This document shows positions 1-5,710 of a stretch of DNA of 8,248 nucleotides, in pieces (position 1 is the first letter of the stretch; each line of letters opens with the position of its first letter). The notes under the pieces were generated by a model, which saw only the letters and a program-made list of their open reading frames with translations, did no database searches and had not been told where the DNA came from. This DNA is from Desulfarculaceae bacterium. Its GTDB lineage: Bacteria; Desulfobacterota; Desulfobacteria; Desulfobacterales; Desulfobacteraceae. The stretch spans positions 1 through 8,248 of the forward strand of contig JAIPEK010000087.1 of NCBI GenBank assembly GCA_021737205.1, written 5' to 3'. Both the position numbers and the translations under genes were made by a program.

Positions 1-1
1 A

Positions 2-1816
2 GCCATGGAAAACAAGGGGCTGAACATCTTCAATTCCAAATATGTGCTGGCGGACCATACAACCGCCACGGATATGGATTTTTCAAACATCCAAACCGTC
101 ATTGCACACGAGTACTTCCACAACTGGACCGGCAACCGGATCACGCTCAAAAACTGGTTTCAGCTTTCCCTGAAAGAAGGCCTGACCGTTTTCCGGGATC
201 AGGAATTTTCCTCGGATCTCAATTCCAGGGGGGTCAAGCGGATACTTGATGTAAAAGCTCTCAGGGCCAATCAGTTCCCTGAAGACGACGGCCCCATGGT
301 TCACCCGGTCAGGCCGGAGTCGTACATTGAAATGAACAATTTTTACACAATGACCGTGTACGAAAAAGGCGCGGAAATCATCCGGATGATCTACACCATC
401 CTGGGAAGGGAACACTTTAAAAACGGGATGAATCTGTATTTTGAGATGTTTGACGGGTGTGCCGTGACCATCGAGGATTTCCTGTACGCCCTCGGGAAAG
501 GGACCGGAACGGATCTTTCCGGGATGATGCGGTGGTATACCCAGTCGGGCACGCCTGTTGTGGCCGTCACCCGCCATTGGGATAAAACAGACGGTACGCT
601 CAGGCTCACATTTGACCAGCACACCCCGGTAGACCGGAACCAGTCCGTGAAAAAGCCCTTCCCTGTCCCGATCGTTTACGGGCTCCTGGACCGGAATGGA
701 AATGAGGTTCCCGGTTACGGCAGCGAATTTTTCCTTTTGACATCAACCACGGATACGGTGGAGTTCAAAGGTGTCGACCCGGACTGCATCCCGTCCGTGT
801 TCAGGAATTTTTCCGCACCTGTAAAAGTGCGCACAGATCTTTCCGAAAAAGAACTGTCCGTCCTCCTGGCAGGAGATTCCGATCTTTTCAACCGATGGAA
901 TGCGGCCACAAAGCTTTATTTCAAAGAATTCGCCCGCATCGTACATGCGATAAAAAACAACAGGGAGCCGCAGGTTTCCATGTTTCTGATAGATGCCCTT
1001 GAAAAACTTATGCAGGATCGGCAGGCGCAAAAAATGTTTGTCGCAGAAACCCTTACCCTTCCAGGAGAAAATGAAATCGGGGAACAATTTGAAACTATTG
1101 ATGTGCAGGCGGTTCACAACGCAAGGAAATTTTTGAGAAAAGCGATCGCCGTCCGTTTTGAAGCCGCCCTGATGGAACTCATCGATTGGTGTGCAGACTC
1201 CGACCCGGAAAGCCTTGACTTCGAAGAGATGTCCAAGCGCAGGCTGAGAAACACGGCATTGGGATACATCGGCGCACTTGAGACGGATGATGCGGCACAC
1301 CGTATTTACCAGCGGTTTCAATCCGCCCGAAACATGACCGATGAAATCGCCATGCTCCATATCCTGGTGGATATCGACCATGAAGCAAGGGACAAGGCCC
1401 TGAACCGGTTTTACGACAAATGGAACCATGATCCGCTTGTCCTGGACAAATGGTTCACGGCCCAGGCCGTCTCTTCGATCACAAGCCCCGAAGCCGTGGA
1501 ACTTTTGTCCCGCCACCCGGATTTTTCCTTTAAAAACCCGAACAGGGTTCGCGCGCTTTCCGGGGCATTCGCCATGCAGAACCCGGTGAATTTTCACAGG
1601 GAAGACGGCAGGGGGTATGAGTTGATCACGAATCACATTATGGCACTTGACCGGCTCAATCCCCAGATTGCGGCAAGGCTCGCTTCGGCGTTCAACCGGA
1701 GAAAAAAATACGATGACAGGAGAAACGCATTGATGAAAAAGGAGCTGGAAAAAATCAGCCGAGCGGATAAAATTTCAAAAAATCTCTACGAGGTGGTTTC
1801 CAGATCCCTTGAATAG
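2..1816 (+). CDS. pepN: Aminopeptidase N (M1 family zinc metallopeptidase), 5'-truncated by window edge
   Basis: Removes N-terminal amino acids from peptides, normally in the cytoplasm, using one catalytic zinc. The readable frame starts at base 2 with Ala-Met-Glu-Asn, the end of the GAMEN substrate-binding motif, so about 260 N-terminal residues (domain I) lie outside the window; the ATG at position 5 is that internal Met, not the start. Counting it as residue 1, the zinc motif HEYFHNWTGNR spans 35-45 (ligands His35 and His39, base Glu36), the third ligand is Glu58 in LKEGLT, and the transition-state Tyr is Tyr119 in TVYEKG. This spacing matches E. coli PepN (His297, His301, Glu320, Tyr381). 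The rest corresponds to the PepN-specific C-terminal domains and ends with a typical LYEVVSRSLE tail and a TAG stop. The catalytic half is intact. Identification is very secure for PepN rather than other M1 enzymes. Confidence 0.96.
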   Translation, partial: AMENKGLNIFNSKYVLADHTTATDMDFSNIQTVIAHEYFHNWTGNRITLKNWFQLSLKEGLTVFRDQEFSSDLNSRGVKRILDVKALRANQFPEDDGPMVHPVRPESYIEMNNFYTMTVYEKGAEIIRMIYTILGREHFKNGMNLYFEMFDGCAVTIEDFLYALGKGTGTDLSGMMRWYTQSGTPVVAVTRHWDKTDGTLRLTFDQHTPVDRNQSVKKPFPVPIVYGLLDRNGNEVPGYGSEFFLLTSTTDTVEFKGVDPDCIPSVFRNFSAPVKVRTDLSEKELSVLLAGDSDLFNRWNAATKLYFKEFARIVHAIKNNREPQVSMFLIDALEKLMQDRQAQKMFVAETLTLPGENEIGEQFETIDVQAVHNARKFLRKAIAVRFEAALMELIDWCADSDPESLDFEEMSKRRLRNTALGYIGALETDDAAHRIYQRFQSARNMTDEIAMLHILVDIDHEARDKALNRFYDKWNHDPLVLDKWFTAQAVSSITSPEAVELLSRHPDFSFKNPNRVRALSGAFAMQNPVNFHREDGRGYELITNHIMALDRLNPQIAARLASAFNRRKKYDDRRNALMKKELEKISRADKISKNLYEVVSRSLE

Positions 1817-1841
1817 AACACAGATACTTATTCTTGCTTTT

Positions 1842-1878
1842 TTGATTAATGGTTGTTATTATAGTTAGAATAATAACC
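1842..1878 (+). promoter_or_regulatory. Predicted promoter and palindromic operator of the antitoxin gene
   Basis: A TTGATT box (1842-1847) and a TAGAAT box (1866-1871) are 18 bases apart, a fair sigma-70-type promoter. An imperfect inverted repeat overlaps the -10 region: GGTTGTTATT (1851-1860) and AATAATAACC (1869-1878), with 9 of 10 positions complementary and an 8-base spacer. Phd/YefM antitoxins usually repress their own operon by binding palindromes at the promoter, so this is the expected operator position. The boxes and repeat are seen; their function is inferred. Confidence 0.5.
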
Positions 1879-1898
1879 GCATGAATCCGGAGGTATGG

Positions 1899-2168
1899 AT
1901 GAGTCTCATTGAAAATTATATCCCGATTACCCAGGCCAAAACCAGGCTTCTGGACATGGTTCGCTCTTTAGACAAGAGCAACACCATTGCGATCACCAAA
2001 AACGGCGTGCCAGAGGCGGTTCTGTTAAGCATGGAGACCTATGAGGGGTTAATCGAGACCATTGATGTGTTGTCTGATTCCCATGCCTTGGCAGCCCTTA
2101 ATGCTTCTGCTGCTGATGTGAAGGCCGGGCGGATTGTAGATGAGAACGAGGTCTTTGGTGCATTATAG
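1899..2168 (+). CDS. Phd/YefM-family type II antitoxin
   Basis: An 89-residue protein with the Phd/YefM fold signature: an N-terminal DNA-binding part (IPITQAKTRLLDMV near residues 8-20, then a strand-turn with AITKNGVPEAVLLSMETYEGL near 31-51) and a variable C-terminal tail that normally wraps the toxin. Such antitoxins neutralise a RelE/ParE-fold toxin and repress their own promoter. A start at 1881 would add six residues, but GGAGG at 1889-1893 sits five bases before the ATG at 1899, so I choose 1899. It has its own upstream promoter and palindrome. The cognate toxin frame overlaps its end by 11 bases but is truncated, so this is an orphan or nearly orphan antitoxin. The family is confident; a specific partner name is not possible. 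Confidence 0.88.
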   Translation: MSLIENYIPITQAKTRLLDMVRSLDKSNTIAITKNGVPEAVLLSMETYEGLIETIDVLSDSHALAALNASAADVKAGRIVDENEVFGAL

Positions 2169-2259
2169 GATTCAAGCAACCCGGACCGCTCAAGAGTTGT
2201 TACAATCATTTCATCCCCATGTCAAAAAACTGATGAAAGAAGCACGGCTCAACCTATAG
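2158..2259 (+). pseudogene. Truncated RelE/ParE-type toxin remnant
   Basis: A GTG at 2158, preceded by GAGG at 2148-2151, opens a 33-codon frame overlapping the antitoxin end by 11 bases, the usual coupled layout of toxin-antitoxin pairs. The product begins HYRIQATRTAQELLQ, then SFHPHVKKLMKEA, resembling the first strand and first helices of RelE/ParE-family toxins (typically about 85-95 residues, with patterns such as YRI..T..A...L..L.P..KK). It then stops at TAG 2257-2259, inside the last bases of the convergent dehydrogenase gene. The C-terminal strands that carry the catalytic residues in RelE-type toxins are absent, and the following DNA codes for the sugar gene. I infer a toxin whose 3' part was lost, probably at about 2250. 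The similarity rests on only about 30 residues. Confidence 0.6.
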
Positions 2260-3546
2260 CCGCCAGTAGGGATATTCTTCTTTGTCCACCTCTGACCGGT
2301 CGATCATGGATTTGACATCAATGATGCACCCGCCCTGTAAAAGGATGGACCCAAGCTCTTTCACGCTTTTTTCCCTGTATGCCCTGTGGGGAACCGCCAC
2401 GATAACGGCGGACAGACCGGAAAGCGCTTCCCATTCGACAAGATTCACGTTGTAGTATTGCGAGGCTTCGGCCGGATCGGCTATGGGATCGTGGACCGCC
2501 ACGTTCACCCCGTAGGATTCAAGTTCTTGAACGATATCGATCACCCGGGTATTTCGAAGATCCGGACAGTCTTCCTTGAAAGTCAGGCCGAGGACACCCA
2601 CCTTTGACTCCCGGATGTTGAAATTGTTGTTGATCATCATTTTAATGGTTTTGCCGACCAGGAAATTTCCCATGTTGTCGTTGATCCGCCTGCCGGCAAG
2701 GATGATTTCCGGATGATACCCTTCGGATTCCGCCTTGTAGGTGAGATAGTACGGATCCACGCCGATACAGTGACCGCCCACAAGTCCCGGGGAAAACGGA
2801 AGAAAGTTCCATTTGGTGCAGGCCGCGTCGAGTACGTTTCTGGTATCAATCCCGAAACGGTCGAAAATCAGGGCCAGTTCGTTCATCAGCGCGATATTCA
2901 GGTCCCGCTGGGTGTTCTCGATCACCTTGGCCGCTTCGGCCTCCATGATGGTCCCGGTCCGGTGGACCCCGGCTTCGATGATGCTCTCATACAGGCCGGC
3001 CACCTTTTCCAGGGTTTCCCTGTCATCTCCGGCAACCACTTTCACAATTCTGGACAGGGTGTGTTCCTTGTCTCCCGGATTGATCCGTTCAGGGGAATAT
3101 CCCACGTGAAAGCCGGTTTTCCATGCAAGGCCGGATGCCTTTTCAATGACCGGCACACAGACGTCTTCGGTCACACCCGGATATACCGTGGACTCGAATA
3201 TTACGGTTGCGCCTTTTTTCATGTATTTGCCCACGATTTCCGAAGATGCGGTAACATACGAAAGATCCGGGTTCCTTGACCGGTCTATGGGCGTGGGCAC
3301 GGCCACGATGATAAAATCCGCATCATTGATGGCGGAAGGGTCGTTTGTGGGAATAAAATACGTTGCTCTTTCGAATTCTTCCACAGATACTTCGCCTGTG
3401 GGATCCTTTTTCTGTTTTACATTTTCAACAAGCGAACTTTTCAGGTCATACCCGATCGTATTGAATTTCGCAGCAAAATGCACCGCAAGAGGCAGACCCA
3501 CATATCCGAGGCCCACAACTGCAACCGTCACGTTCGAATCCGTCAT
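2254..3546 (-). CDS. Nucleotide-sugar 6-dehydrogenase (UDP-glucose/UDP-HexNAc dehydrogenase family)
   Basis: A 430-residue NAD-dependent enzyme that oxidises C6 of a UDP-sugar to a uronic acid in two steps in the cytoplasm. The N-terminal Rossmann domain has AVVGLGYVGLPLAV (GxGxxG at residues 12-17), followed by the substrate region FESTVYPG (118-124), the central-helix Lys207 in AAKVIENTQRDLNIALMNE, and the catalytic Cys260 in GGHCIGVDPYYL. A second Rossmann-like domain follows (GVLGLTFKEDCPDLRNT), and the protein ends in YWRL, common in this group. GGHCIGVDPYYLTYKAE followed by GYHPEIILAGRRIND resembles the TviB/WbpO branch, which acts on UDP-N-acetylhexosamines, more than classical UDP-glucose dehydrogenases; the substrate is therefore uncertain. 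The ATG at 3546 is preferred (AAGGA nine bases upstream); a TTG at 3555 would add three residues. It lies 18 bases downstream of the epimerase stop, so the two form an operon. Confidence 0.92.
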   Translation of the reverse strand: MTDSNVTVAVVGLGYVGLPLAVHFAAKFNTIGYDLKSSLVENVKQKKDPTGEVSVEEFERATYFIPTNDPSAINDADFIIVAVPTPIDRSRNPDLSYVTASSEIVGKYMKKGATVIFESTVYPGVTEDVCVPVIEKASGLAWKTGFHVGYSPERINPGDKEHTLSRIVKVVAGDDRETLEKVAGLYESIIEAGVHRTGTIMEAEAAKVIENTQRDLNIALMNELALIFDRFGIDTRNVLDAACTKWNFLPFSPGLVGGHCIGVDPYYLTYKAESEGYHPEIILAGRRINDNMGNFLVGKTIKMMINNNFNIRESKVGVLGLTFKEDCPDLRNTRVIDIVQELESYGVNVAVHDPIADPAEASQYYNVNLVEWEALSGLSAVIVAVPHRAYREKSVKELGSILLQGGCIIDVKSMIDRSEVDKEEYPYWRL

Positions 3547-3564
3547 TCTCCGCAATCCTTTTCC

Positions 3565-4575
3565 TTATATGTTATAATACCATCTGTACCATTCCACGAA
3601 TTTTCCAATTCCCTCTTCAACAGAGGTGGCGGGCTTGAAACCGGTAACTTCCATAAGGCTTGAGACATCCGCGTATGTCGCCGGAACATCGCCGGGCTGC
3701 AAGGGCTGAAAATCGATCTCTGCCGTTTTGCCCAGCGCGTTTTCAATGGCCCGGATAAAATCCATCAGGGCCACGGGCTGGTTGTTGCCGATGTTGAAAA
3801 GCCGATACGGGGCTTTGCCTGAAGAGGAAGGGTCCGGACCGTCCGAAGACCAGTCTTCATCCGGCTCCGGCACACGGGTCATCACACGGAATACCCCTTC
3901 AATGATGTCATCGATATAGGTGAAATCCCGCTGCATGTCGCCATGGTTGAATACCTGTATGGGCCGGTCTTTCAATATCGCATCCGTAAACAGGAAAAGG
4001 GCCATGTCCGGCCTTCCCCAGGGGCCGTACACGGTAAAAAACCGCAGACCGGTGCACGGCAGGCCGTACAGATACGAGTAGGTGTGGGCCATGAGTTCGT
4101 TGGCCTTTTTCGATGCTGCATACAGGCTTATGGGATGATCCACGTTGTGGCTTACGGAAAACGGCATTTCCGTGTTCAGGCCGTATACGGAACTGCTGGA
4201 GGCGAAGACAAGATGCTTGACTCCTGTGTTGCGGCATCCTTCCAGGATATTGGCGAACCCCACCAGGTTGGAATCTACGTACGCATCAGGATTTTCGATG
4301 CTGTACCGGACACCGGCCTGGGCGGCCAGGTTGATCACATAATCAAAGGAGTGGCCGTGAAACAGCTCCCGCATCGAATGCCGGTCCTCAATACCCGTCT
4401 GTATGAACTCGAACCCGGATTCGTTTTTGAGAGATTCAAGCCGTCTTTTTTTGAGGTTGACGTCATAGTAGTCATTGAGACTGTCTATGCCGACAACGCC
4501 ATACCCTTCCGCCAGAAGGCGCAGGCTTAGACTGAATCCGATAAAGCCCGCCGCCCCCGTAACCAGTACTTTCAT
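3565..4575 (-). CDS. NAD-dependent nucleotide-sugar 4-epimerase, UDP-glucuronate 4-epimerase-like
   Basis: A 336-residue extended SDR enzyme that inverts C4 of a UDP-sugar in the cytoplasm, probably UDP-glucuronate to UDP-galacturonate. The NAD motif TGAAGFIG is at residues 6-13 (GxxGxxG). DSLNDYYDVNLKKRRL (31-46) is the signature of the CapI/LspL group of UDP-glucuronate epimerases. The catalytic set is the serine run at 126-129 (FASSSSVYG) with Tyr152 and Lys156 in LYAASKK. GDMQRDFTYIDDIIEGV and the C-terminal FVEWYRWYYN also fit this group. An acidic, Ser-rich loop (PEPDEDWSSDGPDPSSSGK) lies before the C-terminal substrate-binding part. I choose the ATG at 4575, with AAGGG ten bases upstream, over a TTG at 4584 whose spacing would be only one base. 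It is the first gene of the two-gene sugar operon. The exact substrate depends on the partner dehydrogenase. Confidence 0.92.
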   Translation of the reverse strand: MKVLVTGAAGFIGFSLSLRLLAEGYGVVGIDSLNDYYDVNLKKRRLESLKNESGFEFIQTGIEDRHSMRELFHGHSFDYVINLAAQAGVRYSIENPDAYVDSNLVGFANILEGCRNTGVKHLVFASSSSVYGLNTEMPFSVSHNVDHPISLYAASKKANELMAHTYSYLYGLPCTGLRFFTVYGPWGRPDMALFLFTDAILKDRPIQVFNHGDMQRDFTYIDDIIEGVFRVMTRVPEPDEDWSSDGPDPSSSGKAPYRLFNIGNNQPVALMDFIRAIENALGKTAEIDFQPLQPGDVPATYADVSSLMEVTGFKPATSVEEGIGKFVEWYRWYYNI

Positions 4576-4675
4576 AATATTCAAGCCCTTTCAGTGATTC
4601 ATTGTGAATTCAGTTGACATGCTTGAATACCATGAAAAACGGAACAGTTCAAACAAATCTTTACTGAAAAGAACG

Positions 4676-4885
4676 TCAGTCCTGATACTTGAATGACAAT
4701 CTGAGATTGGTTCTGAACACCAGGGGCTTGCCGTCCTCGACTTTGATATCGAATTTCTTCACCTCGGCAATTCGAATATCGCGTACGGATTTGCCTGCCT
4801 TTTCAATGGCGTTGTTTGCGGCTTCTTCCCATGAGTTAGTGCTTGTACCGATCAGATCGATTACCTTGTAAACGCTTCCGCTCAT
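4676..4885 (-). CDS. Dodecin family protein (small flavin-binding-type dodecamer)
   Basis: A 69-residue protein that fits the dodecin family: VYKVIDLIGTST (5-16), a central helix SWEEAANNAIEKAGK (18-32), then strands RIAEVKKFDIKVEDGK and FRTNLRLSFKYQD. Dodecins form hollow 12-subunit spheres that store or buffer flavins, or in some members CoA, in the cytoplasm. In flavin-binding dodecins the residue before AEV/FEV is the tryptophan that stacks on the flavin ring (Trp36 in Halobacterium salinarum); here it is Ile39, so flavin stacking of the classical kind is unlikely. The start is the ATG at 4885, because AGGAGG (4896-4891 on the minus strand) lies five bases upstream; an ATG at 4888 would be only two bases away. 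It lies 100 bases upstream of the epimerase on the same strand, and nothing suggests a shared function. Confidence 0.93.
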   Translation of the reverse strand: MSGSVYKVIDLIGTSTNSWEEAANNAIEKAGKSVRDIRIAEVKKFDIKVEDGKPLVFRTNLRLSFKYQD

Positions 4886-4918
4886 CATAACCTCCTGTTT
4901 TATATTTTTTACAATGAT

Positions 4919-4943
4919 CCGTGTTGCATTCAAAAAAACACGG
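4919..4943 (-). repeat. Small inverted repeat in the dodecin leader
   Basis: The arms CCGTGTT (4919-4925) and AACACGG (4937-4943) are perfectly complementary, with an 11-base A-rich loop on the plus strand. The repeat lies about 35-60 bases upstream of the dodecin start codon. It could be an operator or a leader hairpin. I found no convincing promoter boxes next to it, so the role is unknown. Confidence 0.35.
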
Positions 4944-5113
4944 AACCGGGTCAATCAGTGGCAGAAAAATTATTGAGTCAATATCAGATCGAAATCGGGG
5001 CTGTTTTGTCCTATGTTCATTATATAAAAGATTCGGCCAAAGTCAAAAGCTTTTTTTACATAAACGGCCGTCATTCAAAGTATGACAACGGAGCTTAAAA
5101 ATTGAATGAAGCT

Positions 5114-5148
5114 GTCTCTTGTCTCTTGTCTCTTGTCTCTTGTCTCTT
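5114..5148. repeat. Perfect tandem heptamer array, 5 x GTCTCTT
   Basis: Five identical back-to-back copies of GTCTCTT (AAGAGAC on the minus strand) occupy 5114-5120, 5121-5127, 5128-5134, 5135-5141 and 5142-5148. The last two bases of the array are also the last two bases of the CULT gene's TAA stop codon (read from 5149 down to 5147), so on the minus strand the array begins inside the stop codon and runs downstream. Seven-base periodicity and perfect identity point to recent slippage and likely length variation between strains. A related degenerate array in the opposite orientation lies at 5638-5700. Confidence 0.9.
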
Positions 5149-5521
5149 ATAAAAATACCAGTCTGTCCAGTATCAGGCCGAAAAACAAATCGGATTTGGA
5201 AGAAAAATACCAGCCCAGGTGATTTTTGCATGACCGGCAGCCGGCGATCTGCCAGGAGTATCCGGTAAACCATGAAAATTCGTTCGAGGGCTGCCCGAAA
5301 TAAAAACACCCTTTTGCGCGCCGGAAACATCCGATTTCAAAGACGAACCCGTGGGGGTTGGCGAAAATGTGGCTGTGGCTGTCATTTACACTGATCCGCT
5401 GGTCCGCGCTTGTGATCATGCTGTTACAGAACCGGCACAGGTAATTTTTTTCATCATCGGTATACGTATCCTGCTCGCTTTGTATATCCCGATCTTCAGC
5501 CAGTTTGCATAAAATTTCCAT
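5147..5521 (-). CDS. Bacterial CULT-domain protein (cereblon thalidomide-binding domain homologue)
   Basis: A 124-residue protein that is essentially one CULT domain, the fold that forms the thalidomide-binding part of human cereblon. Visible hallmarks: zinc ligands Cys29 and Cys32 (CRFC) and Cys95 and Cys98 (CRSC); NPHG at 55-58, matching the cereblon NPHG segment; and the aromatic cage Trp84 (SWFTGY), Trp90 (YSWQ), Trp104 with Phe106 (LGWYF), matching human Trp380, Trp386, Trp400 and Phe402 in both order and spacing. Glu81 aligns with human Glu377, while human His378 is Phe82 here. GLILDRLVF closes the domain, so the protein looks complete. The length is close to that of stand-alone bacterial CULT proteins such as the one studied from Magnetospirillum. 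No signal peptide or membrane segment is seen. The start ATG at 5521 has only a weak GGA eight bases upstream. The natural ligand and role of bacterial CULT proteins are not established. Confidence 0.92.
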   Translation of the reverse strand: MEILCKLAEDRDIQSEQDTYTDDEKNYLCRFCNSMITSADQRISVNDSHSHIFANPHGFVFEIGCFRRAKGCFYFGQPSNEFSWFTGYSWQIAGCRSCKNHLGWYFSSKSDLFFGLILDRLVFL

Positions 5522-5558
5522 ACATTGGGTCCGGTATGCTCTCTTCAGTGTTCAGTAA

Positions 5559-5588
5559 ATTATACCAACGCCTTCAAGCGGGATGCAA
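5559..5588 (-). promoter_or_regulatory. Predicted promoter of the CULT gene
   Basis: On the minus strand a perfect TATAAT (5564-5559) lies 18 bases from a weak TTGCAT -35 box (5588-5583). Transcription would start near 5552 and give a leader of about 30 bases before the ATG at 5521. The -10 box is convincing; the -35 box matches only three of six bases. Confidence 0.5.
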
Positions 5589-5637
5589 CAGAAAATTGAG
5601 TCTTGCCAAACCATCCGCCATGTGCGATACCCCGGTT

Positions 5638-5700
5638 CAAGAGACTTGAAACAAGAGACTGGAGACAAGAAACAAGAGGTAGGAGATAAGAGGTAGGGAG
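5638..5700. repeat. Degenerate heptamer array, nine CAAGAGA-like units
   Basis: Read in steps of seven from 5638 the plus strand gives CAAGAGA, CTTGAAA, CAAGAGA, CTGGAGA, CAAGAAA, CAAGAGG, TAGGAGA, TAAGAGG, TAGGGAG. Most units fit a purine-rich consensus YAAGAGA/YAGGAGA, the reverse complement in sequence of the GTCTCTT array at 5114-5148, so the two arrays are inverted around the CULT gene. The first two units also make a perfect inverted repeat, TTCAAG (5636-5641) and CTTGAA (5645-5650). The last unit (5694-5700) carries GGGAG ten bases before the ATG at 5711 and appears to serve as the ribosome binding site of the transporter gene. Confidence 0.8.
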
Positions 5701-5710
5701 TGCGCTGCAA

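Noticed and set aside
743..1636. Long open frame (297 codons) on the minus strand inside pepN
   Set aside because: It lies antisense to a clear M1 aminopeptidase, its translation resembles no family, and it is explained by the codon bias of the real gene.
3943..4530. Plus-strand open frame of 195 codons opposite the epimerase
   Set aside because: It is the antisense shadow of a well-conserved SDR gene; the translation shows no recognisable domain.
4614..4636. TTGACA on the plus strand at 4614-4619 as a promoter
   Set aside because: No acceptable -10 box lies 16-18 bases downstream, and no plus-strand gene follows; the region precedes minus-strand genes.
5071..5109. Perfect 8-base inverted repeat TCATTCAA (5071-5078) / TTGAATGA (5102-5109) downstream of the CULT gene, a possible terminator
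   Set aside because: The loop is 23 bases, the stem is A/T-rich, and no T-tract follows on the minus strand, so an intrinsic terminator is not supported.
5043..5330. Minus-strand frame spanning the heptamers, with a repeated Thr-Arg-Asp-Lys-Arg-Gln segment
   Set aside because: The repeat peptide comes from the 7-base array, and the rest overlaps the CULT gene in another frame; not a real gene.
5114..5700. The two heptamer arrays as a CRISPR array
   Set aside because: The units are seven bases with no spacers of constant length between them, which fits simple tandem repeats and not CRISPR.
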